A stretch of DNA of 6,599 bases from Paracoccaceae bacterium. GTDB taxonomy: Bacteria; Pseudomonadota; Alphaproteobacteria; Rhodobacterales; Rhodobacteraceae. The stretch spans positions 1 through 6,599 of the forward strand of contig JAFGVZ010000054.1 of assembly GCA_016937725.1 (NCBI GenBank). The letters are read 5' to 3'. Both the position numbers and the translations under genes were made by a program. The notes below the pieces were generated by a model that was not told the DNA's origin, ran no database searches, and saw nothing but the letters and a program-made list of their open reading frames with translations. This document shows positions 1 through 5,890 of this stretch, one piece after another; positions within the stretch are counted from its first letter, which is position 1, and the number at the start of each line of letters is the position of its first letter.

Positions 1-4
1 CCCA

Positions 5-1648
5 TTATTGCAGGATACGCCCATCAAGCTGGGGTGCGAAAGGTTCGTTGGCCGACAGGTAGCGCGCCAGAACCTCTGCCAGATCAATGGCGGTGTCGTA
101 GCCATTCACACCCTGCTCGCGCAGCATGGAATAGCCATCACCGCCACCAGCCATGAAGTTGTTGGTCACAAGCCCATACATAGCGGCGGGGTCGATGGGC
201 TGCCATGCGTCGCCCGCGCGGACCTCTACATCCGAAACGCGGCCTGCGCCGGGGGCCACCGATGGGTCTAGCTTGAAGCGCACACCTGCGACCTGCGGGA
301 AGCGGCCTGCGCCGTTTTCGATGTCGTTCACACCGTGTTCCAGCGCCGCAACCAGCGCCGCGCCGGGAATTTCGAGCGTGTAGAGCGTGTTCTGGAACGG
401 CAGCACCGTCAGCACATCGCCCAAAGTGGCCGTGCCAGCCCCAATCGAGGCGCGCAAGCCGCCGCCATTGGCCAGCGCGATGGTGATGCCGCGCTCCGCC
501 ACTTCGGCAAGCATGGCGTCGGTCACGGTATTGCCCATCTCGCATTCGCGGGCACGGCAGTTTTCGCGCGCGCCGTCGATGGGCGCGGCCAGTTCGGCCA
601 CGGGCGCGCGCACCAGGCGTTCGATAGGTTCGGCCAAGGGAGCGATCAACGCTTCAATATCTTCGGCCGGGGCGAAGCTGGCATCCAGCAACACGGTGTC
701 GCCAGAGGCCGAAACGACCGCGCCATCCTCGGCAAAGTCGAGTTGCAATTCGCCCAGATAGCGCGAGAAGGCGAAAGCCTGCACGATCGGCACCGCGCGG
801 CCAGATGGGCTGGCGACGAGGGTCGCGTATTCGACCGCGCCTTCTTCGGTGTTGGACATGCGGGTATGGCTATGCCCGCCAATAATGGCCGAAATGCCAT
901 CGACAGCAGCGGCGATTTCCTGATCACGATTATAGCCGACATGGCTGAGGAGCAGGATCTTGGTGATGCCTTCGGCCTGCATTTCGGCAACGGCACCAGT
1001 CAGGAACTCGATTTCATCTTGAAAGCTGACATCCGGGCCGGGCGAGGACAGGAACACCGTATCGGGCGTGGTCACGCCCAGAATGCCGATCTGCTCGCCG
1101 TCTTTCTCGATCACAACGCGAGGCTGAATCCGACCGGCCAGCGGGCTGCCATCGGCGATGGTGATGTTGCCGGATACAACGGGGAAATTCGCCTCTGCGA
1201 TCATGGAAGCCAAGCTTTCTGGCCCACGGTTGAATTCGTGGTTGCCCACGCCCATCGCGTCGAACCCGATCGCGTTCATCATCTGCACCTCGGCGCGGCC
1301 GCCATAGGTGGTGTAGTAAAGCGTGCCTTGGCTCTGGTCACCTGCATCCAGCGTCAGGACAGGGCGACCCGCGCCTTCATGTGCAGCGCGGCGGTCGCGG
1401 ATGGCAGTTGCCAGACGGGCGGAGCCGCCAAAGCACTTGCCTTCTGCCGAATCCTCGTCCGAGCAAGAGGAATTGAAGCGGCTGATCTCGCTGATACGGC
1501 TGTGCATGTCGTTGATGTGCAGCACTGTCAGCGAAAAACCCGACTGCGCCTGCGCGCTGCGCATGGTGAAACTGCCTGCGCCAGTCAGGGCCAGCGTGGC
1601 CCCGGCAAGGCTAAGAAAGCCGCGACGGTTCATATCGGTCTGTTTCAT
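5..1648 (-). CDS. Tat-exported 5'-nucleotidase / bifunctional metallophosphatase
   Basis: This is a periplasmic metal-dependent phosphoesterase of the UshA/5'-nucleotidase family, which strips phosphate from nucleotides or related phosphoesters so that nucleoside and phosphate can be taken up. The 547 residues are close to the family's usual length of about 550. The N-terminus has a twin-arginine signal (R8-R9 in NRRGFLSL), a hydrophobic stretch and a likely AQA cleavage site near residue 34. The metallophosphatase domain shows NDMH (D47, H49), AGDQSQGT (D104), GNHE (N136, H137), LSHVG (H236) and GGHSHT (H259, H261), the expected two-metal ligand set. The C-terminal nucleotidase domain has NGGGLRASI (394-402), LPFQN (416-420) and GGDGY (502-506), which form the substrate pocket in relatives. 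The ATG at 1648 has GGGGA seven bases upstream; an in-frame ATG at 1633 is the alternative start. C62/C72 and C364/C369 could form local disulphides. SoxB belongs to the same superfamily, but no sox gene is nearby. The exact substrate is not known. Confidence 0.9.
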   Translation of the reverse strand: MKQTDMNRRGFLSLAGATLALTGAGSFTMRSAQAQSGFSLTVLHINDMHSRISEISRFNSSCSDEDSAEGKCFGGSARLATAIRDRRAAHEGAGRPVLTLDAGDQSQGTLYYTTYGGRAEVQMMNAIGFDAMGVGNHEFNRGPESLASMIAEANFPVVSGNITIADGSPLAGRIQPRVVIEKDGEQIGILGVTTPDTVFLSSPGPDVSFQDEIEFLTGAVAEMQAEGITKILLLSHVGYNRDQEIAAAVDGISAIIGGHSHTRMSNTEEGAVEYATLVASPSGRAVPIVQAFAFSRYLGELQLDFAEDGAVVSASGDTVLLDASFAPAEDIEALIAPLAEPIERLVRAPVAELAAPIDGARENCRARECEMGNTVTDAMLAEVAERGITIALANGGGLRASIGAGTATLGDVLTVLPFQNTLYTLEIPGAALVAALEHGVNDIENGAGRFPQVAGVRFKLDPSVAPGAGRVSDVEVRAGDAWQPIDPAAMYGLVTNNFMAGGGDGYSMLREQGVNGYDTAIDLAEVLARYLSANEPFAPQLDGRILQ

Positions 1649-1740
1649 GGTTGCATCCCCGTTGGTGGCCGCAAGGTGGCGGCGGATAAAAGACGACGTG
1701 CCAAGCTTCTGTAACGACTTGATGACATCGAACTGGGGTC

Positions 1741-1768
1741 AGCTTAACCGCGCGCCACCTCTTGGCAA
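1741..1768 (-). promoter_or_regulatory. Possible sigma70-type promoter for the metallophosphatase gene
   Basis: In the 139-base gap between mepA and the metallophosphatase gene, the minus strand reads TTGCCA (1768-1763, five of six to TTGACA), then 16 bases, then TAAGCT (1746-1741, three of six to TATAAT). This would give a leader of roughly 85 bases. The -10 match is poor. No convincing Rho-independent terminator is visible after the mepA stop, so read-through from the upstream genes is also possible. Confidence 0.2.
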
Positions 1769-1787
1769 TAGCCTTGACGCACTGAAG

Positions 1788-2669
1788 TTACTGCGAGGCC
1801 AAAACTGCCTGACAAGCGCGCGGTAAATCCACCATCGTGAACTCTCGTGGGTGGCGCCGGCGTTGAGGCGGGGGTGCATTCGGGTCGCGCGGAGGTGGGT
1901 TCAGGAAGTCCGTGACCCACCAGTCCAGCGTTTCGTCGCAGCCATTTCCGCCCTTGGACAGCTCTGCCACCGTGGGTGTCTGGGTTTCGCAATTGCGTGC
2001 CCCGCGCGGGCATTTCAACCGCACATGGAAATGGTAATTATGGCCCGCAGCCGGACGTATTTTCTGAAGCCATGCCGTGTCGGCAGAGCGCGCGGTCTTG
2101 CACATTTCCAGTTTTACGGCGGCTGCCACGAAAATGCGATCCACCCGTGGGTCAGACGCCGCCGCACGCATGATGTTGTAATGCGCCTGCGACCAATTGC
2201 CGTTCACGCGGCGCTGGTCATCCGTGCGCACCGAGATCGAGCTAAGGCTTTCGCGCTCGGACACGGTCAGGTTCAGGCGCGTGGGCGGCAGCATCCAGAT
2301 ATCTACATCCAGCCCTATCTGGTGGCTGGCATGGCCAGAGGTCATCGGCCCGCCGCGCGGTTGGCTTATGTCACCGATATACAGCCCAGCCCAGCCGTGG
2401 CGCGTGGCCTCGCGGCTTAGGTCTTGGACATATTCCATAAGGGTGGGGTGGCCCCAGTTGCGGTTGCGCGACAGCCGCATGGCCTGCCATGTCGGCCCGG
2501 TTTCCGGCAGGCGCACAAGCCCGGCTGCACAGCCGTTCGAATAGCTTCCAATGGGTTCCGGCGGTTGCAAAGACCCAAAGGCATGCGCGCCGAACAACTG
2601 GTTGGCAAGCTGTTGAGCATGGACAGGCGCGGCCAACAGCACCGCAAGAGCGATCAGGATGAGGCGCAT
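1788..2669 (-). CDS. mepA: Penicillin-insensitive murein endopeptidase (M74, LAS metallopeptidase)
   Basis: MepA is a periplasmic zinc peptidase that cuts D-alanyl-meso-diaminopimelate cross-links in peptidoglycan and is not blocked by beta-lactams. The 293-residue product starts with a Sec signal peptide (hydrophobic residues 2-17, likely cleavage after HA at 17-18). The SGHASHQIGLDVDI block (111-124) and GHNYHFH (209-215) are the family's zinc and active-site motifs. By comparison with E. coli MepA, the zinc ligands should be H116, D123 and H215, with H113, H210 and H213 near the site. Six cysteines after the signal peptide (C47, C190, C220, C227, C244, C286) match the order expected for the three disulphides of the E. 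coli enzyme. A proline/arginine-rich stretch (about 257-276) lies before the last cysteine and probably explains much of the extra length. The ATG lies inside the end of the MFS gene, giving a 16-base overlap; GGAGAG is 11 bases upstream. Translation is probably coupled to the MFS gene. Confidence 0.95.
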   Translation of the reverse strand: MRLILIALAVLLAAPVHAQQLANQLFGAHAFGSLQPPEPIGSYSNGCAAGLVRLPETGPTWQAMRLSRNRNWGHPTLMEYVQDLSREATRHGWAGLYIGDISQPRGGPMTSGHASHQIGLDVDIWMLPPTRLNLTVSERESLSSISVRTDDQRRVNGNWSQAHYNIMRAAASDPRVDRIFVAAAVKLEMCKTARSADTAWLQKIRPAAGHNYHFHVRLKCPRGARNCETQTPTVAELSKGGNGCDETLDWWVTDFLNPPPRDPNAPPPQRRRHPREFTMVDLPRACQAVLASQ

Positions 2670-4006
2670 CGGAATTCCGGCTCTCCGTCTGGGTCAACGA
2701 AGGTTAGCAGCACCAACCCCGCGAGGAAAAGCACAATCAACGGGGTGACGCCCATGCGCTGACTTTCGGTCAGGGTTGTGACAAGCGCGACCGATGCCGG
2801 CGCAAGGAAGGCCAGTGCCTTGCCCGACAGTGCATAGAGGCCGAAGCCCTCGGTCATGCGCGCAGGGTCGGCTTGGCGCACCATCATGGTGCGCGAGGCC
2901 GATTGCAGGCTGCCACCCCCGGCCCCAATCAGTGCGCCGCAAATGTAGAACGTGATGTCGGGCAGGCTGGACCCTTCGGCCACCGGCACGAAAACCGCCA
3001 TGCTACGGTCGGTGCCCACGATGATGATACAGACCAGCAGCAGCAATACAACGCAGCCGATGATGACGGGTTTCGGCCCAAAGCGGCTGTCCAGCTTCCC
3101 CACCAGCCAGCATGCAACCGCGCCCACGGCGGCGGCCAGAATGCCGAAAACGCCAATCTGGACGATGGACCAGCCCAACACGCCCGCCGCGTATATGCCC
3201 CCGAAAGCGTAAATGCCATTCAGCGCGTCCCGATACAAAAGGGACGCCCCCAGATAGGAGAACAGGCTTTTGCGGCTGGGCAAGGCGCGCAGGCTTTGGC
3301 CCAATTCGGCCAGAGCGCGTTGCACGGCACCTGCGGCACGGGCGCCCGTTGACCGAATTGGCACCCACAGGAAAAACGGAATGACACACACCAAATACCA
3401 CAGCGCGGTGAACGGCCCGACAAATCGCGTGCCCTCGCGCGCCGTGGCATCCAGCCCGAAGGCGGGGGGCAGGCCAATCAGGGTCACTCCTTGGTCGTTT
3501 TCCGCCAAAAACAGCAGCATCACCACCAAGGATACCAACCCGCCGACATAACCCAGCGCCCAGCCGGTGCCGGATATTTTGCCCAGATCGTCACGCGCGC
3601 CCAAGTCTGGCAACACCGCATTGGTGAAAACGATCCCGAATTCCAACCCGACCAGACCAACGGCAAACGCCAACAGCACCAGCCATAGTGTGCCGTTTGT
3701 TGCATCTGGCACCGCAAGCCATAATGTTCCCGCGCCAAGAACGTAAAGGGCAGACCACAGCAGCAGCCATGACCGCCGGTTGCCCGAACTATCGGCAATG
3801 GCGCCCATTACCGGCGCAGAGAGCGCGATCACCAACCCGGACAGGGCCAGCATCCAGCCCCACATGGCCTGCCCCGTGACCGGGTCCGGAGCCACGGCAG
3901 AGGCGAAATAGGGTGCAAATATGAAGGTCAGCAGTAGCGTGTTATAGGGCTGGTTCGCCCAATCGAAGGACCACCAGCCCCAAATGCGTTTGCGCGGCGT
4001 TGTCAT
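2654..4006 (-). CDS. MFS transporter, UMF1 / Atg22-like family
   Basis: This is a 450-residue inner-membrane transporter with about twelve predicted membrane helices (roughly 20-38, 48-71, 79-99, 107-130, 146-167, 200-217, 250-274, 280-303, 313-330, 350-370, 388-411, 420-436). The start WGWWSFDWANQPYNT (9-23) is the hallmark of the UMF1 group, which is related to the yeast vacuolar effluxer Atg22. MFS loop motifs are visible at GAIADSSGNRR (68-78) and GKLDSRFGPKP (303-313). The start chosen is the ATG at 4006, preceded by AAAGG six bases away. The frame stays open upstream to 4303, but that stretch overlaps the small exported gene in another frame and lacks transporter character. The gene overlaps mepA by 16 bases. 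Bacterial members mostly have no known substrate. Amino acid or peptide export is suggested by Atg22 and by the mepA neighbour, but this is inference. Confidence 0.9.
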   Translation of the reverse strand: MTTPRKRIWGWWSFDWANQPYNTLLLTFIFAPYFASAVAPDPVTGQAMWGWMLALSGLVIALSAPVMGAIADSSGNRRSWLLLWSALYVLGAGTLWLAVPDATNGTLWLVLLAFAVGLVGLEFGIVFTNAVLPDLGARDDLGKISGTGWALGYVGGLVSLVVMLLFLAENDQGVTLIGLPPAFGLDATAREGTRFVGPFTALWYLVCVIPFFLWVPIRSTGARAAGAVQRALAELGQSLRALPSRKSLFSYLGASLLYRDALNGIYAFGGIYAAGVLGWSIVQIGVFGILAAAVGAVACWLVGKLDSRFGPKPVIIGCVVLLLLVCIIIVGTDRSMAVFVPVAEGSSLPDITFYICGALIGAGGGSLQSASRTMMVRQADPARMTEGFGLYALSGKALAFLAPASVALVTTLTESQRMGVTPLIVLFLAGLVLLTFVDPDGEPEFRCASS

Positions 4007-4039
4007 GGCGGGCCTTTCTGAAAGCTGCCCCGCCAGATA

Positions 4040-4061
4040 GCCAGCGCCAAGCCGCGCTGGC
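4040..4061 (-). terminator. Strong hairpin between the small exported gene and the MFS gene
   Basis: A perfect 8-bp inverted repeat, GCCAGCGC and GCGCTGGC with a 6-base loop, begins six bases after the TAA of the small exported gene on the minus strand and ends 33 bases before the MFS start codon. No T-run follows (the next bases are TATCTGG), so it is not a canonical intrinsic terminator. It could reduce read-through, protect the 3' end of the upstream message, or act as a processing site that sets different expression levels. The fold is seen directly; the role is inferred. Confidence 0.4.
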
Positions 4062-4067
4062 AAGCCG

Positions 4068-4430
4068 TTAGCTTGGGTTTCGCAGCCGAAGATCGGCGGA
4101 ATCGCCTTGCCCTTGGTCTGAAACGAAGCGCAGCGTAGAGCCATTACGCAGCACAAGCTGGCAATTATAGGGGTCCCCTGACGAGCCGAATTCCAGCGTG
4201 CGGCAGAAATAACCGTTACGCCATTCCCAGCGCCCGCCGACCTGCACACCAAAGCCGCGCCCGCGAATCTCTCCTTGCGGCAGCACTTGCAAGCGCACTC
4301 CAAAGCGCGTCAGTTCGCGCCCTTCGACAAGCGCGCGGAAGTTACGCTCTTCGCGGACGGGTTGAAACTCTGCCAGCGCTGGTGCTGCTGTTGCAAACAG
4401 CGCAATTGCGGCGAATGCGAAACGTGACAT
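4068..4430 (-). CDS. Small exported protein of unknown function
   Basis: This 120-residue protein has a clear Sec signal peptide (hydrophobic 4-19, cleavage expected after ALA at 18-20), leaving a mature chain of about 100 residues. I do not recognise an enzymatic domain. The mature part looks beta-rich, with alternating polar and hydrophobic residues, a GGRWEWRNGYFCRTLEFG block (65-82) and YNCQLV (88-93). C76 and C90 could form a disulphide in the periplasm. It ends with a serine/aspartate/arginine-rich segment. The start is well supported: ATG at 4430 with GAGAGG five bases upstream. From memory, Rhodobacterales homologues are sometimes labelled 'dihydrodipicolinate reductase'. Nothing in this sequence supports that: there is no Rossmann glycine motif and no HHRHK..DAPSGT site, and the true dapB lies next to it. 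It may be the first gene of a transcript leading into the MFS and mepA genes. Confidence 0.8.
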   Translation of the reverse strand: MSRFAFAAIALFATAAPALAEFQPVREERNFRALVEGRELTRFGVRLQVLPQGEIRGRGFGVQVGGRWEWRNGYFCRTLEFGSSGDPYNCQLVLRNGSTLRFVSDQGQGDSADLRLRNPS

Positions 4431-4496
4431 GGCAACCTCTCGTGATGTGGCTGACAGGGATACGGATGCAAAGTCGAATTGGTTTCGTTTAGATAT

Positions 4497-4509
4497 CAGA
4501 TTCTATCTG
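4497..4509 (-). promoter_or_regulatory. Possible -10 element within a small inverted repeat
   Basis: The 124-base gap between dapB and the small exported gene is visibly more AT-rich than its surroundings. On the minus strand it contains TAGAAT (4505-4500), five of six to TATAAT, set in a perfect inverted repeat (CAGAT, three bases, ATCTG). No good -35 lies at 16-18 bases. If used, transcription would start about 60 bases before the small gene. Promoter and operator roles are inferred. Confidence 0.25.
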
Positions 4510-4554
4510 CCATCGGCAAGGATTTGCCAGAAGCAGCGCACAGCCACCTTAAGC

Positions 4555-5364
4555 CTAGCGCTCACCCAAGCCCAGCACATCCAGCATGGAATATTCCCCT
4601 GGCGCGCGTCCCTCCAGCCATATTGCCGCGCGCAGCGCCCCGCGCGCGAAGAGCGCGCGGTCAGAGGCCACATGCCGAAGCGTCACCCGTTCGCCCGGCC
4701 CGGCAAAGATCACGTCATGTTCACCAATGAAATCGCCGCCCCGAATGGCGTGAAAGCCGATAGCTCCTTCGCGCCGCGCGCCGGTAATGCCATCGCGGGC
4801 CCGGTCGGCCATGTCGGACAGGTTCACACCCCGACCTTGCGCCACGGCCTCTCCCAGCATCAGGGCGGTCCCGGATGGGGCATCGACCTTGTGACGATGA
4901 TGGGCTTCGACAATCTCTATGTCGAATTCCTCGCCCAAGGCGCTTGCGACCCGCCGCGCCAACGTCACTAGCAAATTCACGCCAAGGCTCATGTTGCCCG
5001 CGCGCACGATATGGCCACGCGTGCCTATTTCGGCCAAGGCGGCAAGGTCATCGTCGTCAAAGCCGGTTGTGCCGATCACATGGCCCACACCTGCATCGGC
5101 CGCACGGCGCGCCAGAGCGACGGTCGCGGCCGGCGCGGTGAAATCAATGATCACGTCGCTGGCGGCCAGTGCTGTGTCGATGTCGTCCGTCACGATCAGA
5201 TCACGCGCAGCGCCGCCCATCATCTGGCCCAAGTCTTGGCCAACCCAGCCATGCCCGGCGCGCTCGACCGCTGCACTCAGGGTCGCATCCGAAGCTGCGT
5301 CGATCTCGCGCACCAGCATTTGCCCCATACGACCCGACACACCGAAAACCGCGATCTTGCGCAT
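4555..5364 (-). CDS. dapB: 4-hydroxy-tetrahydrodipicolinate reductase
   Basis: DapB is a cytoplasmic enzyme that uses NAD(P)H to reduce the product of DapA to tetrahydrodipicolinate, on the path to meso-diaminopimelate (murein) and lysine. The 269 residues match the usual length. The N-terminal Rossmann fold shows GVSGRMG (8-14), with E34-R35 at the cofactor ribose position. IDFTAP (73-78) and VIGTTGF (96-102) follow. The catalytic block VEAHHRHKVDAPSGTA (152-167) contains H155, H156 and K159, equivalent to E. coli H159, H160 and K163, plus the substrate-binding GT pair at 165-166. RGGDFIGEHDVIFAGPGE (208-225) is also typical. The ATG at 5364 has AAAGG eight bases upstream. dapB is divergent from rbfA and is followed by the small exported gene after 124 bases, with only a weak 5-bp hairpin between them. 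The product is complete, with all key residues present. Confidence 0.97.
   Translation of the reverse strand: MRKIAVFGVSGRMGQMLVREIDAASDATLSAAVERAGHGWVGQDLGQMMGGAARDLIVTDDIDTALAASDVIIDFTAPAATVALARRAADAGVGHVIGTTGFDDDDLAALAEIGTRGHIVRAGNMSLGVNLLVTLARRVASALGEEFDIEIVEAHHRHKVDAPSGTALMLGEAVAQGRGVNLSDMADRARDGITGARREGAIGFHAIRGGDFIGEHDVIFAGPGERVTLRHVASDRALFARGALRAAIWLEGRAPGEYSMLDVLGLGER
4640..4660 (-). repeat. Perfect GC-only inverted repeat inside dapB
   Basis: Eight bases, CCGCGCGC, are followed after a 5-base loop by their exact complement GCGCGCGG. The repeat lies within codons 235-242 of dapB (DRALFARG), about 80 bases before its stop. All eight pairs are G-C, so the hairpin would be very stable in the message. 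It may be a by-product of arginine and alanine codons in a GC-rich genome. Confidence 0.5.
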
Positions 5365-5396
5365 GATCTGACCCTTTCCCTCACGTTTGTGCCAGC

Positions 5397-5425
5397 GACA
5401 TAGCCAAATGCCGCCAACTTGGCAA
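5397..5425 (-). promoter_or_regulatory. Probable dapB promoter in the divergent dapB-rbfA gap
   Basis: On the minus strand TTGCCA (5425-5420, five of six to TTGACA) is followed by exactly 17 bases and TATGTC (5402-5397, first three bases of TATAAT). This predicts a start near 5390 and a leader of about 25 bases, a sensible distance from the dapB ATG. A near-perfect palindrome, GCCAA-C-TTGGC (5413-5423), overlaps the -35 and could be an operator. For rbfA on the other strand only a weak candidate is visible: TTGCGC, 17 bases, TAAACC ending at 5461, which would make the message almost leaderless. Confidence 0.35.
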
Positions 5426-5467
5426 AGCCTCGTTGCGCGGGCGCGGTGTTTGTCCTAAACCGAAGCT

Positions 5468-5890
5468 ATGTCGAACCGCCGTTTCCCCATGTCTACCGGC
5501 CCCTCGCAACGCCAGTTGCGCGTGGGCGAATTGCTGCGCCGCACCTTGGCCGATGTGCTGACACGCGGCGATGTGCATGATCCCGACCTGAACCGCATCC
5601 CGATAACTGTCAGCGAAGTGCGCGCTTCGCCCGACCTGAAAATCGCGACTGCTTATGTCATGCCTTTGGGCGGGCGCGATCAGGAGACGGCGCTCGCTGC
5701 CTTGAGGCGCAACAAGGCGGAACTGCGTCACCTTGTCAGCCGCGAGATGTCGTTGAAATACGCGCCAGACCTGCGCTTCAAGCTGGATAAGACCTTCGAC
5801 CGCATGGATGAAACGCGCCGGTTGCTGAGCGACGAAACCGTGCAGCGTGACCTTGTCAGCGGGACCGACCCCGATGGCACGGATCGCTAG
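5468..5890 (+). CDS. rbfA: 30S ribosome-binding factor A
   Basis: RbfA binds the immature 30S subunit near helix 1 of 16S rRNA, assists late maturation and supports growth in the cold. The 140-residue product carries the family signatures SQRQLRVGELLRRTLADVL (13-31), ITVSEVRASPDLKIATAYV (46-64) in the type II KH-like fold, and LKYAPDLRFKLDKTFDRMDE (96-115). The short tail after residue 130 is acidic and probably disordered. The ATG at 5468 gives the usual alphaproteobacterial N-terminus before GPSQRQ; a second ATG at 5489 is possible. The upstream region has only a poor ribosome binding site (GAAG). The last 17 bases overlap the next gene, so the two are almost certainly co-transcribed. Confidence 0.97.
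   Translation: MSNRRFPMSTGPSQRQLRVGELLRRTLADVLTRGDVHDPDLNRIPITVSEVRASPDLKIATAYVMPLGGRDQETALAALRRNKAELRHLVSREMSLKYAPDLRFKLDKTFDRMDETRRLLSDETVQRDLVSGTDPDGTDR

Noticed and set aside
5..1648. Assignment of the metallophosphatase as the thiosulphate-oxidation protein SoxB
   Set aside because: Shared fold and Tat export are not enough. No other sox gene is in the window, and the C-terminal nucleotidase motifs fit a nucleotidase at least as well.
1698..1703. TGGCAC on the minus strand upstream of the metallophosphatase, resembling a sigma54 -24 element
   Set aside because: The matching -12 element (TTGC) is absent at the required spacing; a T-rich run follows instead.
335..1714. Plus-strand open frame of 459 codons opposite the metallophosphatase gene
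   Set aside because: It is antisense to a gene with strong family motifs, its translation has no recognisable domain, and long antisense frames are common in GC-rich DNA.
2873..3352. Plus-strand open frame of 159 codons opposite the MFS gene
   Set aside because: The translation is low-complexity and rich in Q, H, A and R, as expected for the complement of membrane-helix codons.
4007..4303. N-terminal extension of the MFS protein by 99 residues
   Set aside because: It lies in another frame over the well-supported small exported gene and the intergenic hairpin. The ATG at 4006 has a good ribosome binding site and begins the family's typical N-terminus.
4515..4528. Small hairpin GGCAA-N4-TTGCC downstream of dapB as a terminator
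   Set aside because: The stem is only five pairs and no T-run follows on the minus strand, so it is too weak to call.
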